Positions 1 to 5,034 of a stretch of DNA of 7,034 nt are shown in pieces. The translations under genes were made by a program, and so were the position numbers. Origin of the DNA: Natronomonas sp. Its GTDB lineage: Archaea; Halobacteriota; Halobacteria; Halobacteriales; Haloarculaceae. A model generated the notes under the pieces. That model saw only the letters and a program-made list of their open reading frames with translations, searched no databases and was not told the origin of the DNA. The stretch lies in contig SKKJ01000106.1 of the NCBI GenBank assembly GCA_007121575.1, positions 1-7,034 of the forward strand, given 5' to 3'. Numbering within the stretch: the first letter of the stretch is position 1; each line of letters opens with the position of its first letter.

Positions 1-585
1 GAGATCCCCGATCGGTTCCGGCCGAAAGAAGAGGGCGGCCTCCTCGAAAGCACCGGCGTCGTCGATGTCGTAAGCACGGTCCATCCGGATGGCTCGACCA
101 CTGAAACTGGATTCCCGTTCGGTATTTTCGTCGTCGTCCGAGCACCGAACGAGCGCGTCCGACAGCATTTACACCTCGGTATCGGCGGCGGGGATGGGGT
201 CGTCACCAGCTCGGACGGCGAGTACGCGTTGTTCTACCGGCCGTACCACCTTCCCGGCGTCGAGACGGCGATCAGTGTCGCGATGGCGGCGGCGTACGAG
301 CAACCGACCGGAACGACCCGTGACCGCGTCGCGGAGGTCGTCGCTGCCGCCAAGCGAGAACTATCGCCCGGCGAGGAAATCGACGGTGGCGGCGGCGAAA
401 CCGTCTACGGACTGGTCGAGCGGGCCGACGACGCCGAAGCCGGTGATCACGTCCCGCTGGAACTGCTCGACGGAGCGACCGTTTCCCGCCCCGTACGAAA
501 AGACGAGATACTGACCGTCGATGACGTCGAACTCGATCGAGATTCGTTTTTGTATACGCTCCGAGAACTCGACGGCGGTCGCTGA
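1..585 (+). CDS. NAD(P)-dependent oxidoreductase with C-terminal SAF domain (5'-truncated)
   Basis: The reading frame is open from base 1 to a TGA at 583-585, giving the last 194 residues; the N-terminal Rossmann (NAD-binding) part lies before the window. The visible part matches the 'predicted homoserine dehydrogenase with C-terminal SAF domain' family (COG4091 type). It has a central segment with a GFPFGIFVVV stretch (about residues 37-46), the diagnostic FYRPYHLPGVETAISVA block (about 78-93), and a SAF-like tail (about 133-190) with GDHVPLELLDGA and a final DSFLYTLREL. Family knowledge: these proteins combine a homoserine-dehydrogenase-like dehydrogenase with a SAF domain of the type also found in sialic acid synthases and FlgA, so they are often misnamed FlgA. 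The true substrate is not established, and a role in threonine/methionine biosynthesis should not be assumed. The next gene starts 63 nt downstream on the same strand. Family assignment is good; substrate is unknown. Confidence 0.85.
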   Translation, partial: EIPDRFRPKEEGGLLESTGVVDVVSTVHPDGSTTETGFPFGIFVVVRAPNERVRQHLHLGIGGGDGVVTSSDGEYALFYRPYHLPGVETAISVAMAAAYEQPTGTTRDRVAEVVAAAKRELSPGEEIDGGGGETVYGLVERADDAEAGDHVPLELLDGATVSRPVRKDEILTVDDVELDRDSFLYTLRELDGGR

Positions 586-648
586 TCGAGACGTTGGAGC
601 GCTCGGGAAAACGGTAGGCCAAAGTGATCTCCCGATACACACCCTGAT

Positions 649-819
649 ATGACCGAGCAAGACCACGAAGGCCACGACCACCATCCACACGGATCCACCG
701 AAGAACGATCGACGGCACCACAGAGCGCGTACACGCCGAAACAGATCGCGATCGGTGCCGTCATCGCCCTCGTCGGGATCGCTATCACGTTCGGTGTCCC
801 GCTTGCGGTCCTCTTGTAA
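649..819 (+). CDS. Small His-rich single-span membrane protein
   Basis: A 56-codon frame from ATG 649 to TAA 817-819. The N-terminal half is hydrophilic and rich in His, Asp and Glu, with five histidines in the first 14 residues (H6, H9, H11, H12, H14). Residues about 33-56 form one hydrophobic span (from IAIGAVIALVG through GVPLAVLL) that reaches the C-terminus. This predicts a tail-anchored protein or one with a cytoplasmic N-terminus. Short proteins with a His/Asp-rich head and one terminal span are common in haloarchaea and are usually annotated only as hypothetical or DUF proteins; I recognise the type but not a function. The His cluster could bind a metal ion, which is inference. No clear Shine-Dalgarno or strong TATA box precedes it. 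It is convergent with the dolichol kinase, with 36 nt between the two stops. Codon use resembles its neighbours, so the frame is probably real. Confidence 0.72.
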   Translation: MTEQDHEGHDHHPHGSTEERSTAPQSAYTPKQIAIGAVIALVGIAITFGVPLAVLL

Positions 820-855
820 CTGATCAACCCCTCTCCTCGTTATCCGTCCGTTTCA

Positions 856-1443
856 TTATCCCAAAAACGCGAGTGTGAGCCACATCGCCCCGGCGGCAAC
901 GAGCGGGATCGTGAGGTTATCGTCGACGATATACCCTCGGATCACTGGTTTGACACCGTCTGCGAGCATCGCGCCGACTGCACCGGCAACTGCTACAACC
1001 GGTGGCACGAACGGGAGTGCGAGCAAGAAACTAACGACGAACATGCCGATGAGCACGCGCGGTCGGGCGACTTTCCGGAACTCGCCGCTAGAGAGGATAC
1101 CGCTGACCGGATCCGCCAATGTCAGCATAAACAACGCAGGAACCGCGATCTGTGGTTCGAATACGAACACGGTGATCGTCCCGCTCAGTACGTACATCGC
1201 ATAGCCTGCAACGGTCTCTTGTTCGTATTCACGCGTTAGACGGTCGTAGATCGCGTGTTCCAACCCGCCGTAGAGTCGGGCCGCTTCGAGGATTGCCGTC
1301 GCGATCAGTCCCACGACGGCGAGCGCTTGAACCGCTTGCCAGGTGACGAGTCCCGACTCGAGGATATGCTGATCGAACAGGTATGCGCCGGGAACGACCG
1401 CACCGGAGGCATGAACCAGTCGGCGGCCGATCTCGAAAGACAT
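856..1443 (-). CDS. Dolichol/polyprenol kinase family membrane protein
   Basis: 195 residues, ATG at 1443 and TAA at 856-858 with a second in-frame stop (TGA) directly after. The protein is almost entirely hydrophobic, with about six or seven membrane spans. The N-terminal RRLVHASGAVVPGAY (7-21) is the usual opening of the SEC59/dolichol kinase and CTP-transferase superfamily (COG0170). An LADPVSGIL block follows at 109-117, and a C-terminal GVKPVIRGYIVDDNLTIPL (163-181) contains the DDNLTIPL signature of this family. Family knowledge: such enzymes phosphorylate a polyprenol at the membrane using CTP, making lipid carriers for glycosylation; relatives act on phytol. The natural substrate here, dolichol or another isoprenoid alcohol, is inference. 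It is transcribed divergently from the amidase, with 105 nt between start codons, and nothing else in the window is linked to glycosylation. The N-terminus agrees with the family, so the ATG at 1443 is preferred. Confidence 0.85.
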   Translation of the reverse strand: MSFEIGRRLVHASGAVVPGAYLFDQHILESGLVTWQAVQALAVVGLIATAILEAARLYGGLEHAIYDRLTREYEQETVAGYAMYVLSGTITVFVFEPQIAVPALFMLTLADPVSGILSSGEFRKVARPRVLIGMFVVSFLLALPFVPPVVAVAGAVGAMLADGVKPVIRGYIVDDNLTIPLVAAGAMWLTLAFLG

Positions 1444-1454
1444 ATCGGAACGAT

Positions 1455-1474
1455 ACTATCCGGGGTATGATAGT
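1455..1474. repeat. Short palindrome in the divergent kinase/amidase promoter region
   Basis: ACTATC (1455-1460) and GATAGT (1469-1474) form a 6-bp perfect inverted repeat around an 8-nt spacer, starting 12 nt before the dolichol kinase start codon. A second small one, ATCG-GAA-CGAT, lies at 1444-1454. Both are where a regulator of the kinase promoter, or a 5' leader structure, could sit. The arms are short, so chance cannot be excluded. Confidence 0.25.
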
Positions 1475-1504
1475 GATTCGGTCTTCGATTCGCCGATGAA
1501 ACGG

Positions 1505-1511
1505 TTTTTTA
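1505..1511 (+). promoter_or_regulatory. TATA-like element of the amidase gene
   Basis: TTTTTTA, preceded by the purine-rich GATGAAACGG that could serve as a BRE, is centred about 41 nt before the ATG at 1549. With the usual archaeal distance of about 25 nt from TATA to transcription start, initiation would fall near 1533, giving a very short leader of roughly 15 nt. The leader TGCGCATACTCTCTTTGC has no Shine-Dalgarno. It is the only such T-rich run in the intergenic region. Confidence 0.5.
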
Positions 1512-1548
1512 CGGCAATCCCTATTGTCGATGCGCATACTCTCTTTGC

Positions 1549-2988
1549 ATGAGCATACACTTCGACTCCGCCGTCGACGTTGCCGCTTCGGTTCGACGAG
1601 GTGAGCGTGATCCGCTCGAAGTCGTGGAGACGTTTCTCGAACGGATCGAATCGCGAAACGAGATCACGAACGCGTATATATCCGTTACGGAAGAGAACGC
1701 GAAAACACGCGCACAGGAGATCAGTGCCCGACTCGGATCGGGAGCGGAGTTACCGCTCGCGGGCGTTCCGGTCGCGATCAAAGACCTCTCCGAAACGAAA
1801 GCCGGCGTGCGAAACACGATGGGGTTTCGACCACTCGCAGACAACGTCGCCGAGAGGACGAGCGTGACCGTCGCCCGACTCGAAGCCGCCGGGGCGATCG
1901 TTATCGGCACGACGAACACGCCTGAACTCGGCCACAGCGTTCGGACCGATAATTCGCTGCAGGGGCCGACCTCGACGCCGTTCGATCCGGAACGGAATTC
2001 GGGTGGATCTTCGGGTGGCTCGGCGGCGGCGCTTGCGGACGGGCTCTGTACGATCGCGACGGGCTCTGACGTCGGCGGCTCGCTTCGAAATCCCGCTGCC
2101 TGTTGCGGTGTCGTTTCGGTCAAACCGAGTCACGGGCTTGTCCCGCGCGGAAACCGAACCAACGGATATCGCGGTCATACGCCGGTCGGCGTATTGGGGC
2201 CGATGGCGCGCGATATCGAGAGTCTCGCACTCACGCTTGATGTTCTCTCGGGCCGCGACTCGGTCGACCCGTTCAGTGTTCCGAAATCGAGATCGTACCA
2301 CGATGCGCTCGACGAGCGTTTCGATCCGTCATCGCTCTCGATCGCGTACTCCCCCGATTTGGCGCTGTTCGCCGTCGATCCCGCGGTCAGAACCGCTATC
2401 GAATCGACGTTATCGAAGATCGCCGCCGGCGGCGCGACCGTCGAGACGGTCGAACTCGATGTTCCGGAACGTGGCGAGTTGACCCATTCGTATATGACGA
2501 GCGTGACGACGTATTTCGCGACCGCCGTCGCCGAACTCAGCGAAGCCCTCGGGTTCGACGTACTGGACGAGTACGCGGACGCGACTCCCGAAAAGCTTCA
2601 CACCCTCGTCTCGATCGGTGAGAGTCACACAGCGATGACGTATACGCAGAGCGACTTTCCGCGAACCGAACTGTATCACGCCATCGAGAACGTTCTCTCC
2701 GAACACGACGCGTTGGTGTGTCCGACGCTCGCAACGCCACCGTTGACGCACGATGAGCCGTTTCCGACGACGATCGACGGTGAACAGACGAGCGGGTTGC
2801 CGACCGATTGGACGCTCGCGTGGCCGTTTAATCTGACCGGGCATCCGGTTGTGAGCGTGCCCGCCGAGCCCGCGGACGAACTACCGATCGGGATGCAACT
2901 CGTCGGATCGATATACGACGAAGCAACGTTACTGAGAATCGCGGACGCGATCGAGTCAATCGCTCCGTGGACGTATCCTTCCTCGTAA
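1549..2988 (+). CDS. Amidase-signature family hydrolase
   Basis: 479 residues from ATG 1549 to TAA 2986-2988, a normal length for the family. The amidase signature is intact: catalytic Lys78 in PVAIKDL; the Gly/Ser-rich GGSSGGSAA with the cis-Ser at 154; and the nucleophile Ser178 in GSDVGGSLRNPA. The 24-residue spacing between the two serines is the same as in GatA and malonamidase E2. A C-terminal GHPVVSVPA...LPIGMQLVG block (431-453) is also typical. Family knowledge: these enzymes hydrolyse a carboxamide to acid and ammonia, or transfer the ammonia. It is unlikely to be the Glu-tRNA(Gln) amidotransferase subunit GatA, because no gatB or gatC is adjacent and the segment after the catalytic core (SHGLVPRGNRTNGYRGHTP) resembles generic amidases. 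The physiological substrate cannot be read from sequence. No signal peptide is seen, so it is cytoplasmic. It converges on the ferredoxin gene with 39 nt between stops. Confidence 0.92.
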   Translation: MSIHFDSAVDVAASVRRGERDPLEVVETFLERIESRNEITNAYISVTEENAKTRAQEISARLGSGAELPLAGVPVAIKDLSETKAGVRNTMGFRPLADNVAERTSVTVARLEAAGAIVIGTTNTPELGHSVRTDNSLQGPTSTPFDPERNSGGSSGGSAAALADGLCTIATGSDVGGSLRNPAACCGVVSVKPSHGLVPRGNRTNGYRGHTPVGVLGPMARDIESLALTLDVLSGRDSVDPFSVPKSRSYHDALDERFDPSSLSIAYSPDLALFAVDPAVRTAIESTLSKIAAGGATVETVELDVPERGELTHSYMTSVTTYFATAVAELSEALGFDVLDEYADATPEKLHTLVSIGESHTAMTYTQSDFPRTELYHAIENVLSEHDALVCPTLATPPLTHDEPFPTTIDGEQTSGLPTDWTLAWPFNLTGHPVVSVPAEPADELPIGMQLVGSIYDEATLLRIADAIESIAPWTYPSS

Positions 2989-3027
2989 GGAACGAGTGGG
3001 GCCCAATCAAATCTCTGCGTGCCGCGT

Positions 3028-3366
3028 TCAGTCGTCCGCAGCAGCCGCGTCGGAGCCACCGTGACCGGCCGTGCTGTCCGCCTCGATACTCGGTGGGTAT
3101 TTCCCGCGATCGAGTTTGAGATCGGACTGCGGACGGGCCATGCACGTTAGCGCGTACCGCTCCCGTTCTTCTTCAGTGAGGCCGCGGGCCGCCGGTTGCG
3201 TGACCTCGCCTTCGAGGATCTCGGCTGAGCAGGCCAGACACATTCCGACGCGACAGGAGTACTCCTGTGCGATTCCCTCCTCGATACAGCGCTTGAGGAT
3301 GGTCTCCTTGTCGGAAACCGTGATCGTCTCGCCGGTCCCGACGAACTCGACGGTGTACTCGGTCAT
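3028..3366 (-). CDS. [2Fe-2S] plant-type ferredoxin
   Basis: 112 residues from ATG 3366 to TGA 3028-3030. It is a single-domain beta-grasp electron carrier. The cluster ligands are Cys38, Cys43, Cys46 and Cys75 in the order C-X4-C-X2-C-X28-C (CRVGMCLAC ... YALTCMARPQSDL), the plant/halobacterial [2Fe-2S] pattern. It lacks the long acidic N-terminal insertion of the classical 128-residue halobacterial ferredoxin, so it is a distinct smaller paralogue. The C-terminal tail after KYPPSIE is low-complexity Ala/Asp-rich. The ATG at 3366 fits the expected domain start (TEYTVEFVG). An in-frame TTG at 3393 would add nine residues and is preceded by a perfect GGAGGT; see the separate ribosome-site entry. 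It lies 80 nt downstream of the CysD-like gene on the same strand, so co-transcription is plausible. The redox partner is unknown. Confidence 0.9.
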   Translation of the reverse strand: MTEYTVEFVGTGETITVSDKETILKRCIEEGIAQEYSCRVGMCLACSAEILEGEVTQPAARGLTEEERERYALTCMARPQSDLKLDRGKYPPSIEADSTAGHGGSDAAAADD

Positions 3367-3401
3367 GTCCACCGTTTCGGGGAACCCGGACAAAACTCTT
3401 T

Positions 3402-3407
3402 ACCTCC
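3402..3407 (-). promoter_or_regulatory. Shine-Dalgarno-like site bearing on the ferredoxin start choice
   Basis: On the minus strand GGAGGT lies at 3407-3402, 8 nt before an in-frame TTG at 3393 and 35 nt before the ATG at 3366. The spacing fits the TTG and is far too long for the ATG. Domain boundaries favour the ATG. Either the site is fortuitous, or a nine-residue N-terminal extension is made from the TTG. Confidence 0.35.
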
Positions 3408-3418
3408 GCATCGGCGGA
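3405..3418 (-). repeat. Hairpin between the CysD-like gene and the ferredoxin
   Basis: Read on the minus strand, TCCGC (3418-3414), loop CGAT, GCGGA (3409-3405) forms a perfect 5-bp stem with a tetraloop. Its 3' arm shares GGA with the GGAGGT site, and a TTTT run follows 9 nt after the stem. It could be a weak terminator/attenuator or could mask the ribosome site. Confidence 0.4.
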
Positions 3419-3446
3419 TCGACCAGAATGGATTGTGGCCCGGATC

Positions 3447-4415
3447 TCACATATAGCCGAGATCGCGCAGCCGTTCCATCAGGTCTTCTTTGTCTTGGGC
3501 GCGCCCCGCTCGCTCGGTCGTATTCTCGAGGTCCTGCAACCACGCAGGCTCTTCGTCGCTCTTTTCGGTCGAAATCTCGCTGCCGAGCGACCGGAATCCG
3601 GCGAAGTACTTCGGCGAGACGGGGATGTCCTCGTGGGTAAGGCCGTTCGGGAGATCGTCGTAATCCTGGGGAACGTAGCCGTCGTCGGGATATCCCTCGA
3701 CCGTCTCGGGAACGACGTAGTACCAGAACGGGTCCCAGACATCGCGTTCGTCGAATTGGAGAATCGGTTGAATCCGGTCGTGCGGTGGATAGATATCCGG
3801 ATCGTGTCGCGGCGAGAAGAACGTCTCGTCCGCCCGCGCTTCCTGTTCGTCCCAGCGGATCCCCGAGATGATCCCGTCGATGTCGTGCGCTTCGAGGGCG
3901 TTGTTCAGCGCGACCGTCTTCAGTAGATGGTTGCCAACGTACGTATCCAGCAGGAACGGGAACGTCTCTTCGTCGTATTTGAGGATGTTCCGAACGTGGT
4001 GTTGGTTGTTCTCAGACAGCGCGTCGATCTCGATGTCATCTCCCGGTTCGAGGTCGCGTTCCTCGACGTAGCTGCCGACGTCGTCGTTGCGCGCGAAGAT
4101 GACTTCGAGTTCCCACTCGTCGGCCCAGCGTTCGACGAACTCGAGCAGTTCATCGAAATGTTGGTAATGGTCGATGAAGACGGCGGGCGGGAGATCGTAT
4201 CCGTACTGTTCTGCGACCTCCTTGACGAAGTACAGCGTCAGCGTCGAATCCTTCCCACCGGTCCACATGATCGCCGGGTTCTCGTACTCTTTGAGACCGG
4301 TTGCGACGACCTCGATCGCTTTCTCGATTTTATCCTCCAGCGTTGGATAGTCCGCGGCACTTTCACCTTCCCCGTCGGTGTACGATACGTCGACGTACTC
4401 TGGAAAATCGCTCAT
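3447..4415 (-). CDS. Cysteine-free CysD-like PP-loop (PAPS reductase/ATP sulfurylase family) protein
   Basis: 322 residues, ATG 4415 to TGA 3447-3449. It has an N-type ATP-pyrophosphatase PP-loop, MWTGGKDST (50-58, core GGKDS), then VFIDHYQHFDELLEFV (79-94) with the acidic residue after strand two, and GIRWDEQEARADETFFSPRHD (185-205), equivalent to the G-x-R-x-DE-x-x-RA block of CysD. The C-terminal FRSLGSE ... ENTTERAGRAQDKEDLMERLRDLGYM (274-322) closely follows the CysD tail (ERxGR, DxxxxMExxRxxGY). The family binds ATP and forms adenylylated intermediates; CysD makes adenosine 5'-phosphosulfate together with the GTPase CysN. The protein has no cysteine at all, so it lacks the catalytic Cys of PAPS/APS reductases, and no cysN is nearby. 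I infer an adenylyl-transferring role on an unknown acceptor. Residues 1-25 are an acidic extension before the core. The neighbour downstream is the ferredoxin. Fold confident, function open. Confidence 0.85.
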   Translation of the reverse strand: MSDFPEYVDVSYTDGEGESAADYPTLEDKIEKAIEVVATGLKEYENPAIMWTGGKDSTLTLYFVKEVAEQYGYDLPPAVFIDHYQHFDELLEFVERWADEWELEVIFARNDDVGSYVEERDLEPGDDIEIDALSENNQHHVRNILKYDEETFPFLLDTYVGNHLLKTVALNNALEAHDIDGIISGIRWDEQEARADETFFSPRHDPDIYPPHDRIQPILQFDERDVWDPFWYYVVPETVEGYPDDGYVPQDYDDLPNGLTHEDIPVSPKYFAGFRSLGSEISTEKSDEEPAWLQDLENTTERAGRAQDKEDLMERLRDLGYM

Positions 4416-4421
4416 AACGTG

Positions 4422-4439
4422 TAATTAGATATAATTAGA
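4422..4439 (-). promoter_or_regulatory. AT-rich promoter/operator with two TAATTAGA repeats before the CysD-like gene
   Basis: TAATTAGA occurs at 4422-4429 and again at 4432-4439, a perfect direct repeat with a 10-bp period; each copy contains the palindrome TAATTA. On the minus strand the block reads TCTAATTATATCTAATTA and ends 7 nt before the ATG at 4415. It stands out in this GC-rich sequence. It contains the likely TATA element of the gene, although its centre is slightly closer to the ATG than the usual 25-28 nt. Two identical palindromes one helical turn apart also suit a dimeric regulator overlapping the core promoter. Confidence 0.45.
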
Positions 4440-4531
4440 AGACGGAAAGGTATTTCGAGTTCGGAGAACTTTTCAGCGATCGTCGACGCGTATCCGATCG
4501 GTTTTACTGTTCTGTTGGGCGAATACCGCTG

Positions 4532-4557
4532 TCTGCCGTGTCGTTTATGTCGGCAGA
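4532..4557. repeat. Inverted repeat in the divergent intergenic region
   Basis: TCTGCCG (4532-4538) and CGGCAGA (4551-4557) are perfect 7-bp inverted arms around a 12-nt spacer (TGTCGTTTATGT). It lies in the middle of the 269-nt gap between the CysD-like gene and the small membrane protein gene. This gap holds no convincing reading frame; besides this repeat I see only the promoter elements listed separately. The repeat could be an operator or a hairpin of a leader or small RNA. Confidence 0.35.
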
Positions 4558-4656
4558 TCTCTCCGCCATCCATCCGATTTAGCGATCGAGCCTACGTAAT
4601 TCGTCCCGCTCACCGGTCGAGCATACCTGATCCCTTCTGATAAACTATCGAGCATG

Positions 4657-4662
4657 TTTTTA
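4657..4662 (+). promoter_or_regulatory. TATA-like element for a leaderless small membrane protein gene
   Basis: TTTTTA is centred about 25 nt before the ATG at 4685, the distance expected when transcription starts at the A of the start codon. There is no Shine-Dalgarno between them (CCGACGCGCCAAAGCAGGCA). The arrangement indicates a leaderless transcript. Confidence 0.5.
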
Positions 4663-4684
4663 CCGACGCGCCAAAGCAGGCAGT

Positions 4685-4915
4685 ATGGTAGACGTTGATA
4701 ACCTCAAGGAGCTTCTCCCCCACTACGTTGCGTTGTTGCTCATACTTTTCGCCGTTCTCGGTGCGATTCGACTCACGATCGGCGAGTTGGGAATCTTCGT
4801 CGAACTGGCGATCCTTCTCATTATCTCGCTCATGTATCCGCCGCTGGTTCGCCGATTGGGCATGGCGCCCACCGCGTGGATGCGCACCGGAAAATCCGAT
4901 CGATTTTTTAAGTGA
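4685..4915 (+). CDS. Small two-span membrane protein upstream of proS
   Basis: 76 residues from ATG 4685 to TGA 4913-4915. A short acidic head (VDVDNLKELLPHY) is followed by two hydrophobic segments, about 14-32 (VALLLILFAVLGAIRLTI) and about 34-51 (LGIFVELAILLIISLMYPP), then a basic tail (VRRLG, 55-59) ending in KSDRFFK. The arginines after the second span suggest that the C-terminus is cytoplasmic. No enzyme motif or ligand-binding residue is visible. The well-placed TATA element and normal codon use support a real gene. Short membrane proteins of this shape are familiar from haloarchaeal genomes, but I know of no assigned function. proS follows on the same strand, but 119 nt away and with its own strong promoter, so a common role is not implied. 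Confidence 0.8.
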   Translation: MVDVDNLKELLPHYVALLLILFAVLGAIRLTIGELGIFVELAILLIISLMYPPLVRRLGMAPTAWMRTGKSDRFFK

Positions 4916-4954
4916 GGTCTGACGAGTCGATCCGCCGCGGACGGATCCCGACAG

Positions 4955-4964
4955 TATATAAATA
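4955..4964 (+). promoter_or_regulatory. Strong TATA box of proS
   Basis: TATATAAATA is the best archaeal TATA match in the window. Transcription would start about 25 nt downstream, near 4983-4988, giving a leader of roughly 50 nt before the ATG at 5035. It lies after the stop of the upstream membrane protein gene, so proS can be transcribed alone. It also argues against translation starting at the in-frame GTG at 4912, which is upstream of the promoter. Confidence 0.7.
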
Positions 4965-4995
4965 CACGCCGCCGAACGAACACCAACGCGCGCCC

Positions 4996-5017
4996 GTTCG
5001 GCCAGCGGCGGCCGAAC
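4996..5017 (+). repeat. Perfect hairpin in the proS 5' leader
   Basis: GTTCGGCC (4996-5003), loop AGCGGC, GGCCGAAC (5010-5017) forms a perfect 8-bp stem with a 6-nt loop, ending 17 nt before the proS ATG and within the predicted leader. Such a GC-rich stem would be stable and well placed to affect ribosome loading, or to act as a DNA operator just after the transcription start. The loop contains CGG, one of the proline anticodons; any meaning of that is speculation. Confidence 0.6.
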
Positions 5018-5034
5018 ACGAACGTCACATCACC

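Noticed and set aside
1154..1170. GGTTCGAAT, resembling a tRNA T-arm
   Set aside because: It lies inside the dolichol kinase coding sequence and there is no acceptor, D-arm or anticodon arm around it.
1521..2123. 200-codon minus-strand frame opposite the amidase
   Set aside because: Ser/Pro/Ala-rich composition typical of an antisense frame; it covers the catalytic core of a complete amidase gene.
2979..2996. Overlapping small hairpins at the amidase stop (TTCCT-CGTA-AGGAA and CTCGT-AAGGA-ACGAG)
   Set aside because: Both stems are only 5 bp, exclude each other, and no T run follows; too weak to call a terminator.
3927..4424. 165-codon plus-strand frame opposite the CysD-like gene
   Set aside because: Its sequence is a mirror of the acidic CysD-like coding strand, rich in Val/Leu/Asp without domains; a shadow frame.
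4912..4954. Possible operon of the small membrane protein gene with proS
   Set aside because: The 119-nt gap contains a strong proS TATA box, so independent transcription is the simpler reading.
4912..5034. GTG-initiated N-terminal extension of proS
   Set aside because: The 41 extra residues are not like the family N-terminus, and the frame would start upstream of the TATA box at 4955.
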